Source of the DNA: Isoetes taiwanensis
Lineage: Eukaryota; Streptophyta; Lycopodiopsida; Isoetales; Isoetaceae
Assembly (NCBI GenBank): GCA_021234155.1
Contig: JAJEKV010000008.1
Location: forward strand, 1,881,521-1,945,520
Length of the DNA stretch: 64,000 nucleotides
Direction of reading: 5' to 3'
How positions within the stretch are numbered: position 1 is the first letter of the stretch; every line of letters begins with the position of its first letter. Below are positions 1 through 12,050 of the stretch, in pieces. Below the pieces are notes generated by a model. That model saw only the letters and a list, made by a program, of their open reading frames with translations, did no database searches and was not told where the DNA came from. The translations under genes were made by a program, and so were the position numbers.

Positions 1-390
1 ATAATAATTTCAGCATCAATTGTGGAGGTTCAGCAATTGGTCTTTATGATCAAGACCAAGGGAGTTTAGGAGGTGCAATTTTCAGAGCAATTTACCCACA
101 GATTGCAATTTTCAGATCAATTTCAGCAAGAAATTATGTCATGCTAAAACTGAAGTATAAACTGCAGAAAGATCACTTACAAACTTCGTTTTAATTGACA
201 TGAGTCCACCGGAACCAGTTCTTGTCATCTTTTTTTTTTGGGCAACAAGATCAATTTTAATCAATAAACCTTGTTACAGCTATCTACAAAACGTTTCCAG
301 GCTTGTTCATCCACTTGCATTGGCCTTACTGCATTTCCAGCACGAACATTCCTTCGAAGATTGTCCCTATGTCAAGATCACATTAGAACC

Positions 391-723
391 GCATTCTCAT
401 TTAACTATCCATATCTATTTGAATCTACATGCACAGTGGAGGGCAAGATTTCCAGAATTTTCCGTTTGTCTTCTTTTTTACGTAAAGTAGAACTAGATGA
501 CTATGATCATGCTAACAGTTTGCACACCATGCAAACTGCATATCAACCAGAAAATATTACTGGTTTTGGCATGAACCGCAATGAAAGCGCAGCTAATAGC
601 ATTCGCATTTAACTATCCATATCTATTTGGATCTAAAGCATGCACGCAGAGGCCAAGATTTCCAGAATTCACATTTTCACTTCTTTTTCATTAAGGTAGA
701 AACTAGATGACTATGATCATGCT
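391..723. repeat. Imperfect direct repeat, two copies
   Basis: Two copies of a segment of about 123 bases lie at 391-513 and 599-723. Both contain ATTTAACTATCCATATC, then CAAGATTTCCAGAATT, and end with AACTAGATGACTATGATC. They differ by scattered substitutions and small indels. They lie in the same orientation about 208 bases apart, in the presumed 3' flank of the minus-strand gene to the right. No coding role is visible. The first 390 bases of the window show nothing else that I can support. Confidence 0.85.
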
Positions 724-912
724 CCCCTGTCTTACTATCAGACATGTATGCTACTGCAGGAATGTAAAGAAAAGACGTAAGAATGTAAATCTCTTTTAGA
801 TGTAGCAAAGACGAAGGCTTTCTTCCCTTGAGGCTTATGTTTGCAGATACTATAACCAAACATCTAGGAACATAAAGGTTTTCAAGAAAATGTCATATCC
901 TAAAGAAATTAC

Positions 913-1710
913 CTCTGAATTTGATAACCGTCGGAATTGTACATTATAAGATAAGTCAACGTCAACCACTTGTTTCTCAAGATCAGGGGAATCAGAATGT
1001 TCACTATCAGAGCCATTGTCCTCAGAAGAAGATGATGAAGCACTCAAGACAACATGCTTATTTAACATAATAGAGCATGATTTTCTTTTAGCACCTTGCT
1101 TTGAAGATTCAGCTTCTTGCATATTACATGAACTAGTTGAGCTTCGGCACTGTTTCAACCTGGAAAAGAAAGTAAAAATATAAATACATCTAGCTTTGGA
1201 AGATTTAACCATAGTTAGGGAGCAATAGCAGATTCACATGACAATGGCAGGTATTAAAAAGACAGTTGAAAAAAAGCAAGTAGAAAAGGACAGAAAAGAG
1301 TTTTGAGATTAATAAGCAACGTATGCCATTGTAGAATGAAGGAAAACAGATAACACTAAATCATTTTACCTTTCCTTTCCTTTCTTCCTCATTTTGAGAT
1401 GCCTATTCTTTCCTCTTGAATCCTCATTTTGCTTCCCAGATGGCCTAGATGAGTTCTTTGAAACATCAGTAGCAGGATTTCTGTGAATGCGTTTCTCCAA
1501 CTCGCCCATCAGAGCAGCCAAAACATCTTCAGGAATATCTGCAAGGTAACTTTGAAGCCTTTCTTCTTTGGACTCCTCCACTGAACGACCTTTGCCCTTG
1601 CCAGATCCATCGGAAGACACTGAGAGAAAAACAAAGAGCAATAAATGCTACCGACCCGGAAACCCTAAGTTAATTTTTTTTTCTAGAATCTTGCTTTCTC
1701 AATACTTACT
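913..1710 (-). CDS. Hypothetical protein, at least three exons, partial
   Basis: Three minus-strand blocks join in frame with canonical splice sites. Exon A ends at 1710 (donor GTAAGT). Exon B runs 1620 to about 1375 (acceptor CTCTCAG, donor GTAAAATG). Exon C runs 1159 to 913 (acceptor TTTTCCAG, donor GTAATT). Exon B encodes a short predicted helix (ERLQSYLADIPEDVLAALMG) followed by a Lys/Arg-rich tail. Exon C begins basic and then becomes a Ser/Asp/Glu-rich acidic run (SASSSSSEDNGSDSEHSD), as in many nuclear proteins. The A of one possible ATG is the last base of exon A and its TG opens exon B, so the start would be made by splicing; the frame is also open further upstream. I do not recognise the family, and I could not find a clean next exon below 913. 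It may be a real host gene 3' portion or a captured fragment. Confidence 0.5.
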
Positions 1711-1964
1711 GATGAGGAATGTGGCGATGGCGAATGAAGCTGAGATGAGAACACAATGAGCTGAACGAAATCGAGAATGCAGTATCAAGATTTAAGGTGC
1801 CCAATCGCGCCATTTTCTTGTTAAGCAAATCATCCATTTTTCAGTTGTTTTGTTGGAATTGTTTTGTTGGAATTGTTTTTTTTTAGAAATTTCTCCCTCA
1901 CATTCCCTTTTTCCCCCTCTTTTTTTCTCGCCCCTTTTATATTGCTAAAAATAAGTGACCATTG

Positions 1965-2546
1965 GCAAAGAGTGCTAAATATACCAAAATATGTGACCAT
2001 TGGCAAATAATGTTAAATATACCATTGGCAGAATCATGTCACCATTGGCAAGGAATGCTTTTTATTTTTTATTTTATTTAAATAGGACTACGCAATTTAG
2101 ATGTGTCTATTGTCTTTTTTGATTGGATAATATATAGAGTAGTCTCATGGTCAACATAGATTTTATCAAGTTAGGGCTTGGATTTTAGACCATCATTCTC
2201 TATAATTAGGTAAGTTTATCTTTAAGCTTGACCTCATGTGATGCTCATGCATTGATCAACTTGGGATCTTTTCAGTGTGAAAGAGGCTCCATCTCGTTGT
2301 CTTAAGGAACATGGTCTAGCTGATTTGGAGGTGAGAAACAATAACGTACCTAATTGTCTCATTTACTAGCTAGAGAGCTTGTACTCTTATAGTGAATGCC
2401 TATGTTTTCCTTATACATCAAGATAACTATCTAAGTAGACATCAATTTATCTTTATTTAAATAAACCACTGAGCAGGTTAAAAACAATGTCGAGCTCTGG
2501 TACTAGTGGCAATGTCAGGGGTATTTGCTTGTCGCATCGCTTCTCA
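1965..2546 (+). repeat. CACTA 5' region, tandem duplicate copy 1
   Basis: This unit starts at GCAAAGAGTGCTAA and is repeated from 2547. It holds several copies of the word GACCATTGGCAA, which look like transposase-binding subterminal repeats, then the 5' leader of the TNP2 gene. It also contains a first copy of the TNP2 start codon at 2511 with about 20 codons. The copy ends where the second unit begins, so that start codon leads nowhere useful. Relative to copy 2 it lacks about 47 bases near 2130. The stretch 1760-1960 before it is AT-rich and T-rich, and I see no gene there. Confidence 0.8.
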
Positions 2547-5280
2547 GCAAAGAGTGCTAAGTATACCAAAATAAGTGACCATTGGCAAATAGTGTTAAAT
2601 ATACCATTGGCAGAATCATGTCAACATTGGCAAGGAATGCTTTTTATTTTTTATTTTATATAAATAGGAGTACGCAATTTAGATGTGTTTATTGTCTTTT
2701 TTTATTGGATAATATATAGAATAGTCTAGCGTGATGCATTACTTGTTTATGTTAAGTTGTTAAAAGCTCAAAGTCTGATGGTCAACATAGATTTTATCAA
2801 GTTAGGGCTTGGAGTTTAGACCATCATTCTCTATAATTAGGTAAGTTTATCTTTAAGCTTGACCTCATGTGATGCTCATGCATTGATCAACTTGTCTTTT
2901 CAATGTGAAAGAGGGTCCATCTCGTTGTCCTTTTTTTTTTGAAGAACTGTGTCATCAATATATTAAAAAGAATGGTAATGTTACAAAGCAAGTGAGGAGG
3001 AAGGAGAACTGCCCCAAAGAGACAGCGATACCTCGACACTCCACAACAAACTCACGGAAAAAGCGCAACTCTTTCGAATAAGTACAAACCGACCATCACC
3101 ATCTACAACACCCATGAAGTCCTTAAAATGGCAAACTTTAAATCTACTACTCAGGGAACACCGACCAAGCTTTGAAATAGCTTGTACCCTCGAGTCGAGA
3201 ATCGAGAGGCCGCGGTTTGGCTGAATCCCTGAAAGATCCACAACCGCCCAAGCTTCCAAATCAGCCACACCAACCAAGCCACGACAAATGCAAGGCTTGC
3301 TTTGCCATAAATCCGCCAAAAGCACTAGATTGTATGATTCGGCAATTTGGCTAAGTCAATCTCACCTGAAAGAGGCCTAACCCAAGCCCTAGGCTGCACG
3401 CAAGTGAGGGCATAAAACGGCACAATGCTCCACAGTCTCTCGATGAAGGCCACAACAAAGGGCAGAGAGACCCTCACACCCGCCTAAACCGGGGTCGACA
3501 AGCGCACATGCACCACCTGCCACGAAGCACCTCCTTCCCGGTGGGGAAGTGAGGGGGCGGTATGTCCACGTCCCAAACCGGCGCCATCGAGAACCCTGAA
3601 GCCGCGAGACCACTTGCTGAAGGGGCGCGTGGGTCATGAATAGCCAGCACCGGTAAAGAAGACCGCGCAAAGCAAGAAGACTCAACATCCTGATGAACCT
3701 TTCCAAACTGCACCACCACATCATCGGAGGACTATAGGTATGTGTAGTGGAATACCGAGGGGCGCGTGCTCCCTATGATAGCCCGTCACCCCTCAGAAGC
3801 GAGCTCGAAAAGAACTCCCTAACGGAAGCTAGCCGACCACCCCAATACCAATCCTCCAAGGTGAGCACAAAGTCTTCGCCTCCAACGGGCTTAAGGCCCC
3901 GAGCATGCACAATGGCAACCAAACAGCAAGTGCCAGCTCGGGGTAGAGGAACCCACAAGAAAGGAGAAGAGTGGTGATAAACTGAGGCATAATCTAGCTG
4001 GAAGAGCACACGCACATGATCCCAAGCCTGAAACACTTATTGAGAAGGGGATGCATGTGGGAAAGGCGAAGACCATACAACAAAGCCCTAGGGCAACTCC
4101 ACATGCACGTATTTACTTCCCAAACGCCACACAATGGCGAAGAGATCTCAAATCTTGTTGGGATGCCAGCACCAGGAGAAGATGCTCCATCCCTAGAATG
4201 CTTCAAACAAACTTGGAGACCAACACCTTTACTATGCAGAATTGCTAAATCCCGAATGGCCAAGCCCCCATCCTCCCTGGTTGAGACACTCCACCAAGCC
4301 ACTTTTAACAACCGCCCCTTCATCATCCCCACCCCACAAAAATTTCTAACAATCTTATCCAAAGCCTGTATCTTACCCTCGGGAGCTAGCATCGCAGATC
4401 TTTGTATACACATGAGTGCTACAAAGAAGCACCGACTTGGCAATAGTGATCCCTACCATTGTCTTAAGGGCATGGACAACTTGCTACCCTTCCACCAATT
4501 GAGGTGTTTTTTACGAACCCCTCCAAATCTCATCCCACACCCTCCCCATGGAAACATCCTCCAAAGGGAATACCCAACAGCTTAGTACACACATTACACT
4601 GGAAGCACCTTCCAAGGGAATAGAGCCAAACAAGGGGAGGCGGAGTCACTGGGCCCATAATGCGAGCACTTACCCCAATTCAAAGAATGCCTGAGGGGCC
4701 AAGGAGAAAGTATCCAACAAACCCTTCACATTCTGCAAATTCCTCTTTCGCCACCAAGAAGATGAAAGTGTCATCAACAAACTGGTTAATAATCTAGCGG
4801 CTACCATCCCGATCCGGCCCATCCACCACTCCCTCCTCCACTTTGCATCCAAACTGAGAGCAGTGCCTCCGCCAAACGCAGCCAAGGGCACCCCGGCGAC
4901 CCCTTTGCCTAAGGAGAAAAAGGCGGAGGGTTCACCCTGGCACACCACCGTAGCCCGTGCTGACGTATGCAACTTCATGACTGTCTCTGTAAAGCGTGGA
5001 CCACAGCCCAACTCCATCTCATTGTCTTAAGGAGCATGGTCTAGCTGATTTGGAGGTGAGAAACAATAACGAACCTAATTGTCTCATTTACTAGCTAGAG
5101 AGCTTGTACTCTTATATTAAATGCCTATGTTTTCCTTATACGTCAAGATAATTATCTAAGTAGACATCAATTTATCTTTATCTAAATAAACCACTGAGCA
5201 GGTTAAAAACAATGTCGAGCCCTGGTACTAGTGGCAATGTCAGGGGTATTTGCTTGTCGCGCCGCTTCTCAGCAAAATCA
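2547..5280 (+). repeat. CACTA 5' region, tandem duplicate copy 2 (split by a LINE)
   Basis: This is the second copy of the unit at 1965-2546, with the same GACCATTGGCAA words and leader. It is interrupted at 2929/5013 by a minus-strand LINE. With the LINE left out, the flanks read across as in copy 1, so copy 1 serves as an empty-site control. Copy 2 continues into the functional-looking TNP2 exon 1 at 5212. I found no clear terminal CACTA motif to the left, so the left end of the element is unknown or lost. Confidence 0.8.
2930..5012 (-). mobile_element. 5'-truncated non-LTR retrotransposon (L1-like LINE), minus strand
   Basis: The plus strand starts with a T run at 2931-2940, which is the poly(A) tail of a minus-strand insert. 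The element is flanked by TCCATCTCGTTGTC (2916-2929) and TCCATCTCATTGTC (5013-5026), a 14-bp target duplication with one mismatch. Read on the minus strand, decayed frames give the palm region of a reverse transcriptase just inside 5012 (GPRFTETVMKLHTSARATVV, then F-S-L-x-K-G-V). Next is the post-RT region at about 4443-4000 (RNFCGVGMMKGRLLKVAWW, REDGGLAIRDL), and then a zf-RVT-like C-x2-C...E-T-x2-H...C pattern near 3480-3400. The RT N-terminus and endonuclease are missing, as expected for incomplete reverse transcription. Frameshifts and stops make it inactive. Confidence 0.9.
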
Positions 5281-7739
5281 TCTTCTTCATCATCACATGG
5301 AGTCTTATTTGAGTCATCTTCCTCATCATATTCATCATCTCATCAGCCAAATAGGAAAAGAGCAAGACGAGACCCACGCACAACTTTCTATCTCCAACGG
5401 CGCACTTGTTGGTGCAACAAATGTAAAGACAAGATTAGTCGTTCCTATCAGATTCGTCAACAACATGAAGCAAGGTTTGGTCTTTGTCAAACTCGACCAA
5501 GCCAACTTGATGAAGGACATGACCTCGAACAAGATGAAGAATGCGTAAGTTGGCTCCTATAATAAACAATTTTTACTACATATTTGCCTAGATATAAATG
5601 TTTAACTATTTTATAAATAATTTAGAATTTGCTTTATCATGTACACACATCTATTTTTATTTTCTTTTGTTTTGTTATAATATTTTATAGTCTGATTCTA
5701 TGTTATGTAGCTTATATAGTCCTTAGATGAAGTATCTGGTGCACAAAATGCTTTCATTGGTGAGGAAGGCATTCATAATACCATTACAGATTTCTTTCCA
5801 ATAAGCAATGAAGCCAATGGATGTGGAAATGATAATGACGCACATGTGAGTAATGTTGATGACAACTCATGTAAGGAAAAGGCATCATATCTTCATGACG
5901 AGACAAGCATACCATTGTTTCCAAATGCTCGTGTTTCTCGCCTTGCCACTTGCATACTTATTCTAAATCTCCAACACAAAGTTGGTTGGAGCAACAACAG
6001 TGTGTCTGAACTTTTCAGGTATGTATAGGCAAGTCATTTTTTTATTTCATGTACATGTGGAAATTATAGAAGTATGACTATTCCTTATTTTTATAGCTTG
6101 CTTGATAAGATATTACCAGATGGACACTGTCTTCCAAAATCTAGGCGGGAAGCTAGAGAGTTATTATGATATTTTGGATTGGAGTATAACATCGTGCATG
6201 CATGCATTAACGATTGCGTGTTATTCCGCAATGACTATGCAAATGAGAAATCGTGTCCAAAATGCAAGGAAGCACGATATGAAGAAGGTAGGAAAACAAA
6301 GGTGGCACGAAAGGTATTACGTCACATGCCTATAATCCCTCGCCTTCATCGTATGTTTCGATCATCATCACTTGCTGAACTCATGGACTATCATGCCCGC
6401 CATCACAGTACTGATGGAAAAATGAGGATTCCTGCAGATGGGGCCTTGTGGAAACAGATTGAAGAGAAATGGCCCATATTTGCATTGGAACCTCGCAATA
6501 TTAGGCTTGGGCTAGGAATTGATGGTGTTTGTCCATGGGGTTCTAGATCATCCTCACATAGTGTGTGGCCCGTGGCTATTATAAATTATAATATCCCACC
6601 ATGGTTGGCGACAAAACCCGGCTACATCATGTTGACTTTGATTATTCCAGGTAAGCATGTGCATATAGTTCTATATACAATATATATTAAGCATAAAATG
6701 GAATATTGTAGGAAAATATAAAGTTTCAAATATGGACATCTACTTGCAACCTCTAGTAGAAGAACTTGAGATTTTGTGGAAGGGAGTGCGTATGTATGAT
6801 ATTTCTAAATCTCCACATGACTTTACATTCCACGGGATGTTATGTTTTACTCTTCATGACTATCCAGGTTTTTCTGAAGCTTCAGGTGTGCATGATGTAC
6901 TAATTGCTATTTACATCAATATTTATTTATAATTATTCTATTGATTTACCTTTTATTCTTATTGCAGGTTTGCAAACAAGTGGTGCATGTGGTTGTCCTT
7001 CTTGTGGGACTAGTTTAACATCTTACAGGTCAAAGCATCTAAAAAAGCAGATATATATCGGGCATAAGAAATATTTGGCAGAGGGACATCCTAGGCGCGG
7101 GTCTGATGAGATGCCAAAGCCAAAGCGATGGACACCAAAGGATTGGTTGGATGCTTGGCAGCAAATGAATCTCAATGCAAACTATTTGACTAGTTATGAA
7201 GATGCAAATGCAAAACTTCCTCCTGGAATGAAGAGGTTATCTATATTCTATCGGTTGGAGTATTGGACAGACTTGGAGTTGGTCCATTTACTTGATCCTA
7301 TGCACATTTTCAAGAATGTTGCGCATTCTCTTTGGCAGCATTTAATAGGTGAATGGGAAACCTTGGCTGCTAGATTAGATCTGAAAGAGCACAAAATAAA
7401 AAAGAAATATTGGCCCATCGAGAGGAAAGGCAAGAAGACTCTGACATGGAAACAAGGTGCATGGGTTCTAGGAAAAAAACAACTAGTTGAAGTGAATAAG
7501 AGGATAGCAAAAGTGCGCACGCCAACTGGATATGGGGCTTCTTTGAGAAAGGCATTTACAAAAAGAGGCAGCCTCACTGGGTTAAAGACGCATGATTGGC
7601 ACAAGTTTCTACAGGTATACTTCAATTATTGTACTTTTGTTTCTTGTGATAAATTATATTGCAACATAGCAATGACTAGTAATGGTGCCCAGCGTTGCTG
7701 GGCATAAGTTGAGAGCCTGTAAATGCTTTGGGATGCAGT

Positions 7740-8990
7740 GAGAAAAGCCCTATCCCTTTCCCTTTCCCTTTTTCTCTATCCCGCATTTTCATTTTTTCTT
7801 ATTTTCTCTACTTTTTTTTTTCTTTTCCTTTTTTTTCTCGTTTTTCCCATCCCTTTCCTTCCCCCCTCCCTGTTCCCGATAACCTTTTTCCCTTCCCTTT
7901 TGCTCCTTTCTCTACCTTTTCCCTCTTCTCTTTTTTCTTTGCCCTTTTCCCTTCCCCTTTCTCTTTTTTTATGCCTTCTCTTTTCCCCACCCTTTTTCCA
8001 TGTCTTCCCTTTTTCTCAACCTTTTACTCTTTCGCCATTTTCCATGCCTATTTTCCCTTCTCTTTTCCTCCTTTTCCCACTCTTTTCCTCCTTTTTTTGT
8101 GTGCCTTTTTCCCTTCCATTTTTCTTTTCTCCCTCCCGTTTTCCATGCCCTTTTTACCTTCCCTTTTTCCATCTCCTCACCCTTTCCCTTTTCCATGTTC
8201 CCTTTTTCTCTTCCTCTTTTCCATTTTCCTTATTTCCCTTTTCCCCTGCCTCTCTCTCTTTCCCCCCTTTTCCATTCTTTTTTCTTTTCTATTTCCCTTT
8301 TCCCATGCCCTTTTTCCCACCTTTTTCTTATTTCTATTTTTCCCGTGCTTCCTTTTCCTCCTTTTCCCACCCTTTCCTCTTCTATGCAATTTTCCCTTCT
8401 TTCAACCCTTCCTTTTTTTTTTTCCTTCTTTTCCTTTCCTCATGTCCTTTTTCCCTTTCCCTCCCCTCCATCACTCCCCCTGCTTCCCTTTTTCCTTTTC
8501 CCTTTTTTTTTCTTGATGGTTTTTTTTTTATTTTCCTCCTTTGCCGATCCTTTTCCCCACACTTTTTCCCTTCCTTTCCTTTTCCTTTTCCCCTTTTCCA
8601 TGCCTTTAGCACATTTGTTTTATTTTCTTATGTCCTATACCCATTTTCCTCTTTTCCCCACCCTTTCTCTCTTGCCCCTTTCTTTTCCATTTTTTTTTTT
8701 TTTCCCTTTCTTCACCATTTTCCTCTTCCCTTTTCTCTCATGCCCTTCCCCTTCCCTTTTCTCGTTTAGCTCTTTCTTTTTCCTTGTGACCTTTACCTAG
8801 GTTCCCTTTCCCCCTTTTTTTTTTTTCTTTCTTCTCACTTTTTCCCTTTTCTATGCCCCTTTTCCCCTCTCCCCATCATTTCTTGTTCCCCCTTGTCCCT
8901 TCCCTTTTCCTCATTTTTCCAACCTTTCCTCTTCCCCTTTTCTTGATGCATTTTTTCCCTTCCCTTTCCCTCTCTCCTATGATGTACACA
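7740..8990. repeat. Pyrimidine-rich low-complexity tract with recurrent ATGCC
   Basis: Nearly pure C/T on the plus strand, built from TTTCCC-type words with ATGCC or CATGCC at irregular intervals. Long frames exist on both strands (Phe/Pro/Ser-rich or Lys/Glu/Gly-rich) but result from composition only. A matching tract resumes at 11630, on the other side of the LINE, so one repeat array appears to have been split. Confidence 0.85.
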
Positions 8991-11629
8991 TAGGAGAATA
9001 TATCTCAAGGATAACAGTCATGCACCAAATGATAACTACCTTGCTTGTTGAGCATTGTGTGATGAGAAATGCATCACAACAAAGAAATGCCAAAAGAATC
9101 TATATGCGGTTTAATAAAAGCAGATGCATTTAAAAAAGATGTGAAGACAAGTCACCGGGGCATAGAGTGGCCAACCGGTGCTAATCGCTCGAGAAAAAAA
9201 TCAAGACGATCATTCTTGATCTTGCTCGGGGAGACTTTTGTTTCCCGGAGGAGGAATTAAAAAGGGCTCCCTTGTAATGGGTGGTTCGATTGGCATGTAA
9301 AGCAAAAAGGGCAGAATTTAAAATGCTAGAGGGGCAGTCTAGAGAAAGGCTCAAAAGGGAGTATGTGAATTTGACTAAAGCAAAAAGAAGAAATACTTAT
9401 ATCGAAGAGTCGGTAGAGGAATTGATATCACATCCAAAGGAATTTTGGAATAGGCTTAAGCCCCATGTCGAATAAGGAATGTTCTCTAGATGTTGAGGCA
9501 TTATTATGCCATGTCAAGCTATATTATGTGCTTAGGGTGTGGCGAATTTGGTGCCCCCTAAGTATATATCGCGAAGATGTATTTAAAGAAGAAGACCTTG
9601 TACAAGGACTTGGGAGACTAGCGAATGGCAAGGCCGCCGATCTGATGAGGGCTTGGTTGCCGAGATGATTAAATGGGCGGGAGAATCGATTACATGATGC
9701 ACTAGTGACAATGTTTAATGCGGCATTACGAGAGGGGGTCCCCAATCATGGCGGCTAAAACGAGTTATCCCATTACACAAAGCGGTGATATGTCCGATCC
9801 GTAATTCTGAATGATCATGGTTAGTAGTTTATTTGCTAAGTTATTTGCCACAATGCTTGAATTGTAAGTTAAGTGGGTGGGCGAGGAACATGATGTGAGG
9901 GGCTAAGGGGCAAGCGAGATTTAGGCCTAAAAATCCACAATAGACCATTTGGTCTCATTGGCGTGCAATGATTGATTCAATAACGAGGGAAAAAGAAGCC
10001 ACTATATGCTCTCTTTGTAGACTTTACAAAGGCCTTGATCTGATGAATAGGCGTAATTTATGGCTGAGGATGGATGACCAGGGAGTGCTTGGGAAGACTT
10101 AAGAGAAAGCGGTTAAAGTGTTATATGAAAAATCTTGTTCGAGTTATCCCTCCGTACTCGAGATAGTTGCTGAGAAACCTGAGAGAGCAATATTGGAGTT
10201 AAGCAAGGCTGCCCGCTTTCTCCCACCTTGTTTGGTCTGTTTTATTGATCAATTAGAGAAATGGTTGGATGATCAAAGGCGGAGATGGCACACCACTACA
10301 TGGATATGTGATAAAATTATTAATATATCGCGGACGATGTAATTATTCTATCACGCTCAATCTTAGGGATGCAGGCGGCATTCTACAGGCGTTATCGAGG
10401 ATTTTGTGAGGGAGAAAGGGATGCGGTAAACTTGAATAAAACTAAAATAGTTGTCTTTGGTGCTAACAAAGCAGGACATCTTAAGTTTTGCTATAATGAT
10501 GGGGTGATAGAGATTGTGAAAGCTTATAAATACACAGGTATTGAAGTCGATAAGAGTCCCGATTGGAATGAAGTCGTGGATCAAAGGATAAATGGGGCCT
10601 TGAAGGCCCTATCTGACATCTTTTTCCTTTTTTCTAGTCATAAAAACTGAAATCCCCGGAACTTTGATATGAAAAGAACACTTTATAAAGTGTTGGTGCA
10701 AAAAAGATTGCTTTATGGTTTGCGAAGTGTGGGGGCTGGGTTAGCTGCAGACACTTGGAAGAAAGTGGAAAAAAGTTCAAAAAATTTTTTGAGAACGGAA
10801 CTAGGTGTTAAAGGCTTAAACGCCTTTTGATATATTACTTATTTCTGAATGTGGATTGATGCCCGTAGAGGTGGAAGCCCCATGTAGGATGCTTGTGTAC
10901 CTTTGTAAAGTACTATTTAAGATGCTTTCTAACGACCTTTTTCCATGCCCTTTTTGGAAGAAACACCGGAGGGTTGGTATCTTTGAAGTTGAAAAATGGA
11001 TGGACAAGTGGGGTTTAAAGGTAAGTGAGCTATGGGATAACCGTGATGACATTAGATCCACGGGTGCGTGAGCGTGTGATCGAGAATGCAATGGAGGGTG
11101 CCGGAGGTCAAAAAGGCATTTTATGTACGGTACATTAATCCGGCTCTAGAAGAAGCCAAGTACACGAAAGAGGAATATCACTCAAGCTCGGGCATGCAAT
11201 TAGCGAGAATGAGACTTAGTTCTCATCGGCTTGGGATAGAAGTTGGGAGATGGGGCGACATTCCTTTTCATGAATTGAGACTATGTAAGACATGTAATCT
11301 GCAAGTGGTTGAGGGCCCTTTTTCAGCATGTGCTTTTGGATTGTACCGCATATACTCAACTAAGACATAAGTATGACATTAGGGCCACTACTTTACTAAA
11401 TCTCTTTGAGATGTCGGGGATATGTCTTTGGGCAAGTTCATAGGTGAAGTTTTAGATTTCTGAGAATCGGTTTAAAAATGGGCCGGTGCATGGAGCAGAG
11501 AAGAGGGGGAGGAGACCAATGCAATCCTATCGAGGATCGTTGGATGAATTATTCTATAATTTATGATTGTATTATTAATCTCATAGACCTGGTGGTCTAC
11601 GGACGCGATTAATAAACATTTCATTTCAT
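8991..11629 (+). pseudogene. Decayed LINE (APE-type) reverse-transcriptase fragment inside Helitron 1
   Basis: Broken frames on the plus strand follow LINE ORF2 order. First is a basic linker (KAKRRNTYIEESVEELISHP, K-E-F-W-N-R-L-K-P). Next is a start-of-RT region (ANGKAAD, where families have NGKAxGxDG). F-V-D-F-T-K-A-L-D follows at about 10015, then a late RT/thumb region (KIVVFGANKAGHLKFC, YKYTGIEVDKSPDWNEVVDQ) at 10440-10590. The element ends near 11630 with AATAAACATTTCATTTCATT, a short CATTT microsatellite rather than poly(A). Stops and shifts are frequent. It resembles LINE-B in RT style and in its simple-repeat tail, so the two may be the same clade. Confidence 0.7.
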
Positions 11630-12050
11630 TTCTCTTTTTTTTTCCCTTTTTTATGCCATTTGTCCCTTCCTTTTTCCTCTTTCCTCAACGCTTCTCTTTT
11701 TCCCCCTTTTCCCATGCTCCTTCATTTTCCCATGCTTTTTTTCTCCTCCCCTTTTCCATGCTTTTTTTCTCCTTCATTTTCTCCTTTTTTCAACCTTTTC
11801 CTCTTTCCTTTTTTTTTCATGCCCTTTCCATTTACCTTTTCCACTTTATCTCTTCCTCCTTCCCTCGTGCCCTTTTCCCAGGTTCCCCTTCCCTTTTTCG
11901 TTTTCCATGCCTTTTTCTCTTCTCTTATCCCCACCCTTTTCCCTTTTCCTTTTACCCTTTTCCCTTTTCCCCATGCCTTTTTGCCCTTCACATTCTCTCT
12001 TTCCACTTCCCTTTTCCTTTTCCCCCTTTTCATTTACCCTTTCCCCTTAA
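11630..12050. repeat. Pyrimidine-rich tract, right part
   Basis: Same C/T composition and ATGCC spacing as the tract at 7740-8990. It ends at CCCCTTAAGAGATCG near 12046, after which about 130 bases of ordinary sequence lead to the Helitron 5' end. The long frame here is compositional and not a gene. Confidence 0.8.

Noticed and set aside
7723-8769. A 348-codon Phe/Pro/Ser/Leu frame and overlapping frames on both strands
   Set aside because: The sequence is almost pure pyrimidine, so long frames arise from composition. There is no domain, start context or codon structure of a real gene.
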